Assembly (NCBI GenBank): GCA_025964625.1
Contig: JAOPYL010000262.1
Span: 1-64,000, forward strand
DNA: 64,000 nucleotides
Reading direction: 5' to 3'
Source: Actinoallomurus sp.
Lineage (GTDB): Bacteria > Actinomycetota > Actinomycetes > Streptosporangiales > Streptosporangiaceae
This document shows positions 10,132 to 18,309 of this stretch, one piece after another. Position 1 is the first letter of the stretch. Each line of letters starts with the position of its first letter. The notes under the pieces are model-generated. The model saw only the letters and a program-made list of their open reading frames with translations, was not told the origin of the DNA and did no database searches. The translations under genes were made by a program, and so were the position numbers.

Positions 10132-10937
10132 TAGAGGCGGGCGATGTGGAGGCGTACGCCCCGCGCGCTCAGCTCATGGAGTTCTTCCTGCGGCGCCGCG
10201 TCCCCGGTGACGAGGTGGTCGATCTGCTCCGAGGGCACCGTCTGCACCATGGTGTTAACGCCGATCTTGGTGTGGTCGGCGAGCACCACGACCTCCTCCG
10301 CGGATGCCGCGAGGGCCTTGTCGGTGCTGGCCACCTGCATGTTCGGCGTGGACAGCCCGCGCTCGGCGGTGAGCCCGTTGCCGGAGATGAAGGCGCGGCG
10401 CATCCGCAGCCCGGCGAGCGACCGCTCGGCGGCGCTGCCGACGAGGGCCTGGACGGGGCCGCGCAGGGTGCCGCCGGTCACGACCACCTCGATACGCGCG
10501 CACGCGCCCAGCGCCTGCGCCACGAGCAGCGAGTTGGTCACGACGGCGAGCTCGGTGTGGCCGGTCAGCCGCTGCGCCAGCGCGTGCGTCGTGGTGCCCG
10601 GCCCGATCGCGATGGCGTCGCCGTCCTCGACCAGCGCGGCGGCGAGCTCGGCGATCGCCGCCTTCTCGTCCTTGGCGACCTGGGCCTTCTGCAGATAGGT
10701 GGGTTCACGCGACAGCTCGCCGGGCAGCGACGCACCGCCGTGGTGACGGTCGAGCAGGCCATCCGCCTCGAGCGCGCGTACGTCCCGGCGCACGGTCACC
10801 TCAGAGGACTGCACCGCCTCGGCGAGCTGCCGGAGCGAGAGTGTGCCGTTGGCGCGGAGCAGCTCGAGAATTCGCATGCGGCGTTCGGCACCGAAGACGG
10901 GCTTGCGACCGTCCGCCGGTCCTTGGACGTCGCTCAC
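10131..10937 (-). CDS. DeoR/GlpR-family transcriptional regulator
   Basis: A 268-residue cytoplasmic DNA-binding repressor. Residues 18-72 form the DeoR winged helix (ERRMRILELLRANGTLSLRQLAEAVQSSEVTVRRDVRALE, shown with the standard LDRHHGGA end). The rest is the DeoRC sugar-phosphate sensor with AIGPGTTTHALAQ, VTNSLLVAQAL and a VLADHTKIG motif. The GTG start is preceded by GGGGAGG at short spacing. It closes the carbohydrate locus, and similar CGATCG-centred sites occur before ytfQ, the GH2 gene, the orphan ATPase and itself. It is likely the local regulator, induced by a phosphorylated sugar. The effector is unknown. Confidence 0.9.
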   Translation of the reverse strand: MSDVQGPADGRKPVFGAERRMRILELLRANGTLSLRQLAEAVQSSEVTVRRDVRALEADGLLDRHHGGASLPGELSREPTYLQKAQVAKDEKAAIAELAAALVEDGDAIAIGPGTTTHALAQRLTGHTELAVVTNSLLVAQALGACARIEVVVTGGTLRGPVQALVGSAAERSLAGLRMRRAFISGNGLTAERGLSTPNMQVASTDKALAASAEEVVVLADHTKIGVNTMVQTVPSEQIDHLVTGDAAPQEELHELSARGVRLHIARL

Positions 10938-10966
10938 GATCCTCCCCAGTCAGTGAAACATCCGAG

Positions 10967-10979
10967 CACTTCCGATCGT
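10967..10979. promoter_or_regulatory. candidate autoregulatory operator of the DeoR gene
   Basis: CACTTCCGATCGT lies 30 bases before the DeoR start and differs at one position from CACTTTCGATCGT at 5552-5564. DeoR-family proteins commonly bind TTTCG/CGAAA-type half sites, which fits the core. Confidence 0.45.
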
Positions 10980-11290
10980 AGTCAGTCATCGCGCTTTCCG
11001 GACGGACGGCCGTTCGTACGCCGGTAATCCCCTCTGGGCCGATCCGAGATGCGATCATGTGATTACGTAGAGTAAGGTCCGAACGTGAGTTCGCGGGGGT
11101 GCTGTCACCGGCCCACAGCCTGGAATTGATCCGGGCCGGGCCCGCGTCACTGATCCAGCGCCCCGCTGCGCGCTGACCTGCGGTCCTGCCCGGCTCCAGC
11201 CGGCGAAGCGTCGTCTCGCCGGCGGCCGGACCGCCCCCGCATGCCCGCAGAGCGGACACGCGGCGAGGCTCTCCTCGCTACGCTGCTGCC
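10980..11290. other. intergenic region without recognised gene
   Basis: Between the DeoR control region and the next rightward gene there are about 310 bases. A more AT-rich patch (GATCATGTGATTACGTAGAG, 11051-11070) could carry a promoter. I see no RNA gene or hairpin with a U-run here. Confidence 0.5.
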
Positions 11291-11737
11291 GTGGATGGCC
11301 GACGTGTGGATGCAGCGGGCTCGAGTCCGGTCGCCCTGGCGCGCCGCCTGTGGGGCTGGTTCGAACTCCTTCCGTTCCGTCGCGGGGTGGTGCTCCTGGC
11401 GGGCGCGCTGGTCGTCCCCGCCCTGGTGATCGGCGGGATCCTGACGCTGGGCACGGGGCCGCGCAAGGACACCTCGCCGGCCCTGCCCCCCCGCCACAGC
11501 CCCGTGCGGGCGGCAGCGCCGCCCGCACCGACCTGGGGCGAGTACGTCGCGCCGCGGCCCATCACGACCACTGAGGTGCCGCCCCGGCCGCGAAGTGCGC
11601 CGGTGAGCGCGAGCCCGCGGCCGACACATCCCGCCGCCCATCAGCCCTCCAGTCCCGCGTGTCCGCCCGAGCTGAAGAAGTGGCCGTGGATGTGGGCTAT
11701 GTGCATGCACAAACACGGCGGCCGAACCCATCCCTGA
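11291..11737 (+). CDS. small membrane-anchored proline-rich hypothetical protein
   Basis: I do not recognise a family. The frame (148 residues, GTG start) encodes a basic N-terminus with ELLPFRRG, one hydrophobic helix (VVLLAGALVVPALVIGGIL, about residues 33-51), a long Pro/Ala/Ser-rich stretch and a short C-terminal motif CPPELKKWPWMWAMCMHKH rich in Trp, Met and two cysteines. The shape suggests a single-pass protein with an extracytoplasmic tail; a metal- or thiol-related role for the tail is speculation. There is no good ribosome site before the GTG, so the start is uncertain. Confidence 0.5.
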   Translation: MDGRRVDAAGSSPVALARRLWGWFELLPFRRGVVLLAGALVVPALVIGGILTLGTGPRKDTSPALPPRHSPVRAAAPPAPTWGEYVAPRPITTTEVPPRPRSAPVSASPRPTHPAAHQPSSPACPPELKKWPWMWAMCMHKHGGRTHP

Positions 11738-11823
11738 CGCCACACCTGAGGCATTGAGCACACGGCCACCTCTAGTACCGTCGAGCAACCTCGCGTAGTC
11801 GCCAGCCCCCGGAGGAGCACCGC

Positions 11824-12882
11824 ATGCCAATCCCTCGGTCAGCGGCGCTGATCGCGGCGATCATGGTGGCCGCGCTGCTGTTGATGTCGACCGCCTCGGA
11901 TCGGTCTTCCGCTGCCCAGACGCCTTCGGCCGACAGCGTCAGCGCTCTCCGCCGGCAGGCCGAGCAGGCCAAGAACGAGCTGTCGAAGGCGACCAAGGTG
12001 TGGGAGGACCGGAGTAAACAGTTCAGCGCCTCCGAGGAGAAGCTTAAGAAGACGCTCGCGGACCTGGGCGCGGCCGACGCGCAGCTCAACCAGATTCGCG
12101 AGCCGCTGGCCCGCCTGGCCGCCACTGCCTACAAGGAGCCGGGCGTGCTCGGAGCGCCGGCACTGGTCGGCAGCGACGACCCAGAACAGGCGCTGGCCAC
12201 CGCGACCGACCTGACCCTGCTCTCCAACGAGCAGAAGGCGCTCATCGACAGGGCAGGCCAGCTGCTCAAGCAGCACGAGCAGCTCGCCGCCACGGCGCAG
12301 GATCTCCAGTCGCGCGATGCCGTCGAGCAGGCCCAGCTGCAGCAGGAGATGAGCGGCCTCAAGGACCGTGCCGGCCGCCTCACCGCGCAGCTGACCGCAG
12401 CGCTCAACAAGCTCGACCCGAACACGCGCCTGCGGCTCACCTGCCGGCTGAGCCTGGTGGCGGAGGCGCGCAGCTATCCGAACGGGCTGATCCCCGCACG
12501 TTACCTCTGCCCGCTGCCGCAGTCGGGCCGGATGCTCCGGGCCGACGCGGCGCTGGCGTTCTACAAGCTGAACGCCGCCTACAAGCGCCGGTTCGGCACG
12601 CAGATGTGTCTCACCGACTCGTACCGGCCGCTCGCGGAGCAGCAGCGGATCTACGCGAACCGCCCCGGCATGGCCGCCGTGCCGGGTCACAGCAACCACG
12701 GCTGGGGCACCGCCGTCGACCTTTGCGGCGGCGTCCAGAGCCAGGGGTCCGCGGAGTTCGACTGGCTGCAGTCCAACTCCAAGGCGTACGAGTGGTTCCA
12801 CCCGCCGTGGGCCTACAGCAGCCCCTTCGAGCCGTGGCACTGGGAGTACACCAAGGAGAACACGCCTACGAGCAATGACTGA
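11824..12882 (+). CDS. secreted D-alanyl-D-alanine carboxypeptidase, VanY/M15B family, with coiled coil
   Basis: A 352-residue exported cell-wall peptidase. After a signal segment (residues 5-23) comes a long heptad-rich coiled coil (about 38-195) and then an M15B catalytic domain. SNHGWGTAVD supplies zinc ligands His292 and Asp299. PWHWE supplies His339 and the catalytic Glu341. YRP holds the conserved Arg268. Paired cysteines (207/229 and 262/301) suggest disulfides. It should trim D-Ala from peptidoglycan stem peptides. The N-terminal coiled coil resembles the regulatory arms of other wall hydrolases. GGAGGAG six bases upstream fixes the ATG. Confidence 0.9.
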   Translation: MPIPRSAALIAAIMVAALLLMSTASDRSSAAQTPSADSVSALRRQAEQAKNELSKATKVWEDRSKQFSASEEKLKKTLADLGAADAQLNQIREPLARLAATAYKEPGVLGAPALVGSDDPEQALATATDLTLLSNEQKALIDRAGQLLKQHEQLAATAQDLQSRDAVEQAQLQQEMSGLKDRAGRLTAQLTAALNKLDPNTRLRLTCRLSLVAEARSYPNGLIPARYLCPLPQSGRMLRADAALAFYKLNAAYKRRFGTQMCLTDSYRPLAEQQRIYANRPGMAAVPGHSNHGWGTAVDLCGGVQSQGSAEFDWLQSNSKAYEWFHPPWAYSSPFEPWHWEYTKENTPTSND

Positions 12883-12933
12883 GCGCCCGGACGCCTAACC
12901 CGCCACCGCCGGACGGCCGGGCCGGCGGGCCGA

Positions 12934-12956
12934 CAGTCCTATTGCCGGTCGCTCCA
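12934..12956 (-). repeat. hairpin repeat, copy 2
   Basis: On the minus strand this is a 23-base exact match to 62987-63009, including GACCGGCAATAGGACTG. The downstream arm is TGTCGG instead of TGCCGG, which still pairs through a G-U wobble. It lies eight bases after the stop of the SAF-domain gene and has its orientation. Confidence 0.65.
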
Positions 12957-12963
12957 CGTCTCG

Positions 12964-13548
12964 TCAGTCTCCAAGGATCGTGACCGACAACCGGGAGTCG
13001 ACGGAGGCACGGGCGAGGGCGGCGGCCTGCTCGCGACCGGTGCGCAGCACCACGAGCGCCCCCTCGTCGGTCTCCGGGCCGGGCCGGGGAACGGCGACGA
13101 CCGGGACCGCCGTGGCGATCGTCCGCGCCGGGAGCGGCCCCTCGGCGCGCGCGGCCAGCACGTCGACGCGGTCGCCGATGTGCAGGAGGCGTACGACCGC
13201 GGCGTCGGCGAGCCGGACCGGAGTGGCCACGGCGGCCGGATCGTGGTCGTCGAGCAGGCCGCCGGAGCGCAGCCGCGCGTCGGTGAGCGGCTCACCGCGG
13301 CGGACCGGGCCGGACAGTGTCCGCCCGGCCGCGTGCCCGATGGCTCCGGCAGGCACCACCTGGGCGGGGAACGCCCGCACGATCACGTCGCCAGGGCCCA
13401 GCCGGGTGCCGCCCGCCAGGTCACGGGCGGCCACCAGCACGCGGACGCCGGGTGCGCGCGGACGCGCGGCCGCCAGGCCGAACGCCGCGGCGGCCGCCGC
13501 GAGCAGGGCGGCGAGCAGGCGGCGATGGCGGCTCAGCACCGATCTCAT
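12964..13548 (-). CDS. SAF-domain protein, CpaB/RcpC-like
   Basis: A 194-residue protein with an N-terminal membrane helix (RRLLAALLAAAAAAFGLAAA) followed by a SAF domain (VRVLVAARDLAGGTRLGPGDVIVR shown in part; GEPLTDARL) and a second beta domain. SAF domains of this size occur in CpaB/RcpC proteins of Tad/Flp pilus assembly; no other pilus gene is near, so the job is uncertain. The ATG at 13548 overlaps the stop of the phosphorylase gene by four bases (ATGA), which decides the start over a longer frame. Confidence 0.78.
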   Translation of the reverse strand: MRSVLSRHRRLLAALLAAAAAAFGLAAARPRAPGVRVLVAARDLAGGTRLGPGDVIVRAFPAQVVPAGAIGHAAGRTLSGPVRRGEPLTDARLRSGGLLDDHDPAAVATPVRLADAAVVRLLHIGDRVDVLAARAEGPLPARTIATAVPVVAVPRPGPETDEGALVVLRTGREQAAALARASVDSRLSVTILGD

Positions 13549-14345
13549 GGCAGCTCCAGGGGGAGTTTCAGGCCGTCGAGCGTGTGCGGGCAGGGGCATT
13601 CGCGCTCGGCGGGCAGCGCGGCGACGATGCCGGCGACGAGGGTGCGGAGCCGGTCGACGTTGGCGGCGAACACCCGCAGCACCTCCTCATGGGTCACGCC
13701 GGAGCCCTCCTCGACGCCGGCGTCGAGATCGGTGACCAGACAGGCCGGCGTGTAGCAGAGCCCGAGCTCGCGGGCGAGCACGGCCTCGGGATGCCCGGTC
13801 ATGCCGACGAGCGTCCAGCCCTGCGCGGCGAACCAGCGGGACTCCGCGCGGGTGGAGAAGCGCGGCCCCTCGATGATCACCAGGGTGCCGCCGTCGACCG
13901 GCTCCCAGCCCGCATCGCGCGCGGACCGCAGGGCGGTGCGCCGCCCGGCCGGGCAGTAGGGGTCGGCGAAGGAGACGTGCACGGCGCCGGTGTCGTAGAA
14001 GGTCTGCGTGCGCCCGCTGGTGCGGTCGACGAGCTGGTCGGGGACGGCGAGCGTGCCAGGACCGTGCGCCGGGGTGAGGGAGCCGACCGCGCTCGGTGCG
14101 ACGACCTGCCGGACGCCGAGGGACCGGAGGGCCCACAGGTTGGCCCGGTAGGGGATCTTGTGCGGCGGAAAGCGGTGGTCGCGGCCGTGACGGGGCACGA
14201 ACGCCACCCGCCGCCCGGTGGGCATCGTCCCGATCGCGATGGTGTCGCTGGGCGGGCCGTACGGGGTGGACACCTGGACCTCCTCGACCTTGTCGAGGAA
14301 GGAGTAGAAGCCGGAGCCGCCGATAACGCCGATCTCTGCATGCAT
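13545..14345 (-). CDS. mtnP: S-methyl-5'-thioadenosine phosphorylase
   Basis: A 266-residue cytosolic purine nucleoside phosphorylase of the MTAP family. It splits methylthioadenosine with phosphate into adenine and methylthioribose-1-phosphate, salvaging a by-product of polyamine or nicotianamine-type chemistry. IGVIGGSGFY starts the fold, PRHGRDHRFPPH binds phosphate, EGPRFSTRAESR and GMTGHPEAVLARELGLCY are family signatures, and VTDLDAGVE follows. The ATG at 14345 fits the conserved N-terminus; the frame is open further upstream but without similarity. It is translationally coupled to the SAF-domain gene. Confidence 0.92.
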   Translation of the reverse strand: MHAEIGVIGGSGFYSFLDKVEEVQVSTPYGPPSDTIAIGTMPTGRRVAFVPRHGRDHRFPPHKIPYRANLWALRSLGVRQVVAPSAVGSLTPAHGPGTLAVPDQLVDRTSGRTQTFYDTGAVHVSFADPYCPAGRRTALRSARDAGWEPVDGGTLVIIEGPRFSTRAESRWFAAQGWTLVGMTGHPEAVLARELGLCYTPACLVTDLDAGVEEGSGVTHEEVLRVFAANVDRLRTLVAGIVAALPAERECPCPHTLDGLKLPLELP

Positions 14346-14515
14346 GAGCGGGACCCTAACCGCCCGCCAGAACTTCACGCGAGATGCCCGCGCACCTGTG
14401 GAAAAGTCGTGGCGCCCCCGGAGACCGGACTCGCGACATGCCTTGACGTCCACGCAAACGCGTAATGTTCTCTGAAACAGAGATGAATGGTTCCGCGCAG
14501 CTCCGCGGGCCCGCC

Positions 14516-14547
14516 GGGCCCGCCGGGCCATCTGGTCCGGCGGGCCC
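14516..14547 (-). terminator. GC-rich hairpin after fmdB-like gene
   Basis: GGGCCCGCCGG (14516-14526) and CCGGCGGGCCC (14537-14547) form an 11-bp stem with a 10-base loop, 44 bases past the stop of the leftward FmdB gene. The upstream promoter of mtnP is presumably to the left of 14460. Confidence 0.6.
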
Positions 14548-14590
14548 GCTCAGCCTCTCGGGGCGCTACGGCCCTGAGCGAAGCTCTTGG

Positions 14591-14926
14591 TCAGGCGACC
14601 TTCTCGGAGGACGACGATCCGCCAGAAGACTCTGAGGACTTCGGGGAGGACTTGGACGAGGAGCCGGACGTGGACTCCTTCTTCGTCTCCGTCGTGGTCT
14701 CGCTCTTCTTGGCCGATTCCTTGGCCGGGGTGGTCGTCGCGGCGGAGCTCTTGCGGCTGTCGGTGCGGTAGAAGCCCGAGCCCCGGAACACGATCGCGGC
14801 GGGAGAGAAGATCTTGCGCAGACGCCCAGCGCATGCGGGGCACTCGGTCAGCGCCGCATCGGTGAACTTCTGCACGACCTCCAGAGGCTCACCGCATTCG
14901 GTGCAAGCGTACTGATACGTCGGCAC
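14591..14926 (-). CDS. FmdB-family zinc-ribbon protein
   Basis: A 111-residue protein. The N-terminal FmdB ribbon has CTEC (about residues 9-12) and CPAC (about 29-32) and ends in the typical IFSPAAIVFRGSGFYRTD. The last 55 residues are a low-complexity Ser/Lys/Glu/Thr tail. The ribbon should bind one zinc; the cellular role of FmdB proteins is poorly known, with nucleic-acid or regulatory binding suggested. The GTG at 14926 is preceded by AAGGAGG, which rules out a longer frame to 15013. Confidence 0.9.
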   Translation of the reverse strand: MPTYQYACTECGEPLEVVQKFTDAALTECPACAGRLRKIFSPAAIVFRGSGFYRTDSRKSSAATTTPAKESAKKSETTTETKKESTSGSSSKSSPKSSESSGGSSSSEKVA

Positions 14927-15022
14927 GAGCTCCTCCTTGCTGCACAGACCAGAATGGGCTGGCACTCTCACCTTTTGACTGCCAATGGTACCGGTCGCCG
15001 GAATATTCCCCACCAGGAGCTC

Positions 15023-16501
15023 TCACTCCCCGCGTTCGCCGTACCAACCGGCCAGCTTGCCGCGCCGGCTGACCGCGCGCAACCGGCGTTCGGTCGCCAC
15101 GCGGACGGCGTTCGTCGTCACGACCAGTAGCTCGTCTCCGGCCCGCAGCGCCGTGTCGTGCTCCGGCACGAAGCTCGTCCCCTCCCGTACGACGAGGGTG
15201 ATCGCCGCCCCCACCGGCAACCGGAGCTCGAAGATCTCTACTCCGTTGAGCCGGGACTTCGGGGGGATGCGGACCTCCAGCAGTTCCGCGTGAAGTTCCT
15301 CCAGCGGCGCGGCCTCGACGTCGATCTCGTGAGGGAGATCGGGGGCGGTCACCTTCAGGGCGCGCGCGAGCCACGGCAGGGTCGGTCCCTGCAGCATCGT
15401 CAGGACCACGACGATGATGAACACCTGTGCGAACACCGCGTCCGCGTCGCGCACGCCCGCTGTCATCGCCACGGTGGCCAGCACGACCGGCACCGCTCCG
15501 CGCAGGCCCGACCACGAGAGGAACAGCTTCTCCCGCCAGGAGAGCCCGAAGAAGGCGGTGGACAGCAGCACCGCGAGCGGGCGGGCCACCAGCAGCAGCA
15601 CGAAGCCGCAGACCAGGGCGGGGCCGATCTGCGCGGGCAGCATTGACGGGGAGGCCAGCAGGCCGAGCATGACGAACAGCCCGATCTGGGCGAGCCACGC
15701 CAGCCCTTCGGCGAAGCCTCGGGTCGCCGGGCGGTGCGGGAGCGGGCTGTTCCCCAGCACGAGCCCGGACAGGTAGGTGGCCAGGAACCCGCTGCCGTGC
15801 AGCATCGACGCAGCGCCGTACGAGCCGACGGTGAGCGCCAGGACCGCGATCGGATACAGACCCGACGCCGGCAGGGCCACGCGGCGGAGCCCGTACGCGC
15901 CGAGCCAGCCGACCACCAGCCCGATCACCGCGCCGAGGGCCAGCTGGTAGACCAGCTCACCGGCTATCCCGGGGGCACTCACCGTGTGCTTGAAACTGAG
16001 CGTGACGACCAGGATGACCACGGGGGCGTCGTTGAACCCGGACTCCGCCTCCAGGATGCCGGACAGGCGCGGCGGCAGCGACAGCCGCCGCAGCACCGAG
16101 AACACCGCCGCGGCGTCGGTCGGTGCCAGCACCGCGCCCAGCAGCGTGGCGACGCGCCAGTCCGAGCCGAGTAGCCAGTGAGCGGCGGCCGCGACCACCG
16201 CGATGCTGACGGCGGTGCCGACCGTGGCCAGGGAGATCGCCGCCGGCACGCCCTCCCGCACGTCCGACCAGCGGGTCGTGAGCCCGCCTTCGGCCAGGAT
16301 GAGGACCAGCGCCGCCAATCCCAGAGTCTCGGCGAGCAGCGGGTCGTCGAACCGGACCCCGAGGCCGGACTCGCCGAGCAGCAGGCCCAGCGCCAGGTAG
16401 AGGAGCAGGCTGGGCAGCCCGCTGCGGTGCGCCAGGCGTACGGCCACGATCGCCGCGATGACCATGGCCGAGCCGAGCAGCAGCCACAGGTCGAGTTTCA
16501 C
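15023..16501 (-). CDS. potassium (or sodium)/proton antiporter with TrkA-C domain, CvrA/NhaP2 type
   Basis: A 492-residue CPA1-type antiporter. About twelve hydrophobic segments contain the conserved LAPTDAAAVFSVLRR and ESGFNDAPVVIL motifs (ion-binding Asp). A C-terminal TrkA-C domain (about residues 395-480, RLNGVEIFELRLP... DELLVVTT) is a ligand-sensing regulator. It would exchange K+ or Na+ for H+ across the membrane for pH and volume control. The GTG at 16501 follows GGGAGG by five bases and was preferred to the longer frame at 16540. Confidence 0.88.
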   Translation of the reverse strand: MKLDLWLLLGSAMVIAAIVAVRLAHRSGLPSLLLYLALGLLLGESGLGVRFDDPLLAETLGLAALVLILAEGGLTTRWSDVREGVPAAISLATVGTAVSIAVVAAAAHWLLGSDWRVATLLGAVLAPTDAAAVFSVLRRLSLPPRLSGILEAESGFNDAPVVILVVTLSFKHTVSAPGIAGELVYQLALGAVIGLVVGWLGAYGLRRVALPASGLYPIAVLALTVGSYGAASMLHGSGFLATYLSGLVLGNSPLPHRPATRGFAEGLAWLAQIGLFVMLGLLASPSMLPAQIGPALVCGFVLLLVARPLAVLLSTAFFGLSWREKLFLSWSGLRGAVPVVLATVAMTAGVRDADAVFAQVFIIVVVLTMLQGPTLPWLARALKVTAPDLPHEIDVEAAPLEELHAELLEVRIPPKSRLNGVEIFELRLPVGAAITLVVREGTSFVPEHDTALRAGDELLVVTTNAVRVATERRLRAVSRRGKLAGWYGERGE

Positions 16502-16600
16502 CCGTACCTCCCATCCGCGGCGTCTATCAACCTGCCACATGTCATGGGCGGGGCGGCCACGGCCGGCGGCGATTCTGGAACGCGGCGACGCGCCGCGGGC

Positions 16601-17581
16601 CTACCGGTAGCGGATCAGCGGGTCGACGTCGTTGACGACGTTGACGACCGGGCGGCCCTCCACCGCGGCCCGCATGTTGTCGAGGACCATCGTGATGATG
16701 TTCAGCTGTGACTGCCGGGTGGCGCCCGCCGCGTGGGGTGACAGCACGACGTTCTCGTGCCGCCGGAGAGGGTGGCCGGCGGGCAGCGGCTCGCGCTCGT
16801 ACACGTCCAGTGCGGCGGCGGCCAGCCTGCCGCTCTCCAGCGCCGCGAGCACGGCGTCGTCCGGCGCGATCCCGCCGCGCGAGACATTGACGAGGAAGGC
16901 CCCGTCCGGCAGGAGCGCGAGCCGTCCGGCGTGCAGCAGCCCGCGTGTCTCCGGCGTGAGCGGCAGGCAGACGACGACGATGTCGGACGTGGCGAGCAGC
17001 TGGTCGAGCTCCTTGAACACTCCGGCGGGCCGTCGCCGCCGCGACCAGTACGCCACCTGGCAGCCGAGCGCCTCGAACAGCCGTGTCACCTCCGCGCCGA
17101 CCGCGCCCATGCCCAGCACGCCCACCCGGCGGTTCGCGAGTTCGTCGGCGCCGCGCGCGGCGGTCTCCATCTGCGGCCAGCGGCCCTCGCGCATCCGCCG
17201 GTCCGCCCAGGTGAGCCGCCGGGACAGGTCCAGGGCCGCCGCCAGCGCCCATTCGGCCACCGAGCGCGCGTTGGCGCCGGCCGTGTTCGCCACCGGCACT
17301 CCCGCCGCGGTCAGCGCGCCGAGGTCACAGGAGTCCACGCCGACCTGCGGCATCTGCACGAACGCCAGGCGCGGGGCCGCCGCCACGGCCGCCGCGTCGA
17401 GCGTGAGTTCGCCGGTGAAGTCACCGACGACGAGATCCGCGTCCGCCAGTGCGGCGCGCAGCCCTTCCGGATCACGGCGGGCGGGGACGGTGACGTCGGC
17501 GCCCAACGGCCCGAAGACGTGGTGGATGACGTCCTCGCCGAGCGGTGGCAGGGCGAGCAGCCGCCATGGCGTGCCGGTCAT
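16601..17581 (-). CDS. D-isomer-specific 2-hydroxyacid dehydrogenase
   Basis: A 326-residue NAD(P)-dependent oxidoreductase. The Rossmann core shows GVLGMGAVGAEV (near residue 152). Catalytic residues are the Arg in NVSRGG, a Glu in the DVYEREPLPAGHPLR region and the His in LSPHAAG. It interconverts a 2-keto acid and a D-2-hydroxy acid; the substrate is not evident. The basic run SRRRRP after the second beta strand may favour NADP. No clear ribosome site precedes the ATG. It lies 42 bases after the leftward cyclo-ligase gene and may be co-transcribed. Confidence 0.88.
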   Translation of the reverse strand: MTGTPWRLLALPPLGEDVIHHVFGPLGADVTVPARRDPEGLRAALADADLVVGDFTGELTLDAAAVAAAPRLAFVQMPQVGVDSCDLGALTAAGVPVANTAGANARSVAEWALAAALDLSRRLTWADRRMREGRWPQMETAARGADELANRRVGVLGMGAVGAEVTRLFEALGCQVAYWSRRRRPAGVFKELDQLLATSDIVVVCLPLTPETRGLLHAGRLALLPDGAFLVNVSRGGIAPDDAVLAALESGRLAAAALDVYEREPLPAGHPLRRHENVVLSPHAAGATRQSQLNIITMVLDNMRAAVEGRPVVNVVNDVDPLIRYR

Positions 17582-17623
17582 GAGGTGGACCCGGTCATTC
17601 CGAACTCCTCAGATCTGTGGGGG

Positions 17624-18208
17624 TCAGGCGAAGCGGACGAGGCCTCGTGACGGCGTGACGGCCGCGCGGACCGGCCGGTCGTGCGGCTCGGCGGGCAGCG
17701 ACTCGACGAGCTCGGAGTCGTACACGGGCGCGATCGTCAGGATGCCGGGGTCCACGCGGGCCAGCACCCGGTCGTACGAGCCGCCGCCGCGTCCGAGCCG
17801 CGCGCCGGTGGAGGACACCGCCAGGGCGGGCACGATCATCAGGTCGGCGCTCCGGACCGCGTCCGGGCCCCGCAGCGGCTCCGTGGGCTGCAGGAGGCCG
17901 TACGGCCCGGGCCGGAGGGACTCGGGGCCCTCGTAGGAGGCCCAGTCCAGGTCGCCGCCCGGCAGCAGTTTCGGCACGAGGACGTACGTGCCGCGCTTCC
18001 ACAGGGCGAACAGCAGGCCGTGGGTGCCGGGCTCGGTGCCGATCGAGACGTAGGCGGCGACCGTGCCGGCCATCTCCGCCTCGGGCAGGGTCAGCAGCGC
18101 GTCGCGCAGCGTTCGCGCCGTGCCGGCCCGCTCCTCATCGGCCAGGCGGGCACGCGCGGCCAGCAACCCGGCGCGCAGGGCGGTCTTGTCCTCGGCGATG
18201 TCGCGCAC
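17624..18208 (-). CDS. 5-formyltetrahydrofolate cyclo-ligase
   Basis: A 194-residue cytosolic enzyme converting 5-formyl-THF and ATP to 5,10-methenyl-THF. The family motifs are present: Arg/Lys-rich helix 1, YVSIGTEPGTHGLLFALW, VPKLLPGGDLDW, and the ATP-binding GARLGRGGGSYDRVLAR near residue 135. The C-terminal VYDSELVESLPAEPHDRPV is also typical. It starts with GTG and is divergent from galU across 101 bases, so both promoters lie in that gap. Confidence 0.92.
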   Translation of the reverse strand: MRDIAEDKTALRAGLLAARARLADEERAGTARTLRDALLTLPEAEMAGTVAAYVSIGTEPGTHGLLFALWKRGTYVLVPKLLPGGDLDWASYEGPESLRPGPYGLLQPTEPLRGPDAVRSADLMIVPALAVSSTGARLGRGGGSYDRVLARVDPGILTIAPVYDSELVESLPAEPHDRPVRAAVTPSRGLVRFA

Positions 18209-18309
18209 CGCCCCATTCTCCCGTGACGGCGGACTGAAAGTCGCATGAAGATACCTGTCGTGTGGACTCCGTCCGCGGATTACGACCAGCCGGAGGTTAG
18301 GGTCTTCTC

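Noticed and set aside
11262-11340. A tRNA-like stretch (GGGCTCGAGTCCGG resembles a T arm)
   Set aside because: The conserved TTC of the T loop is missing and no acceptor or anticodon stem can be drawn; the sequence fits the N-terminus of the small membrane protein.
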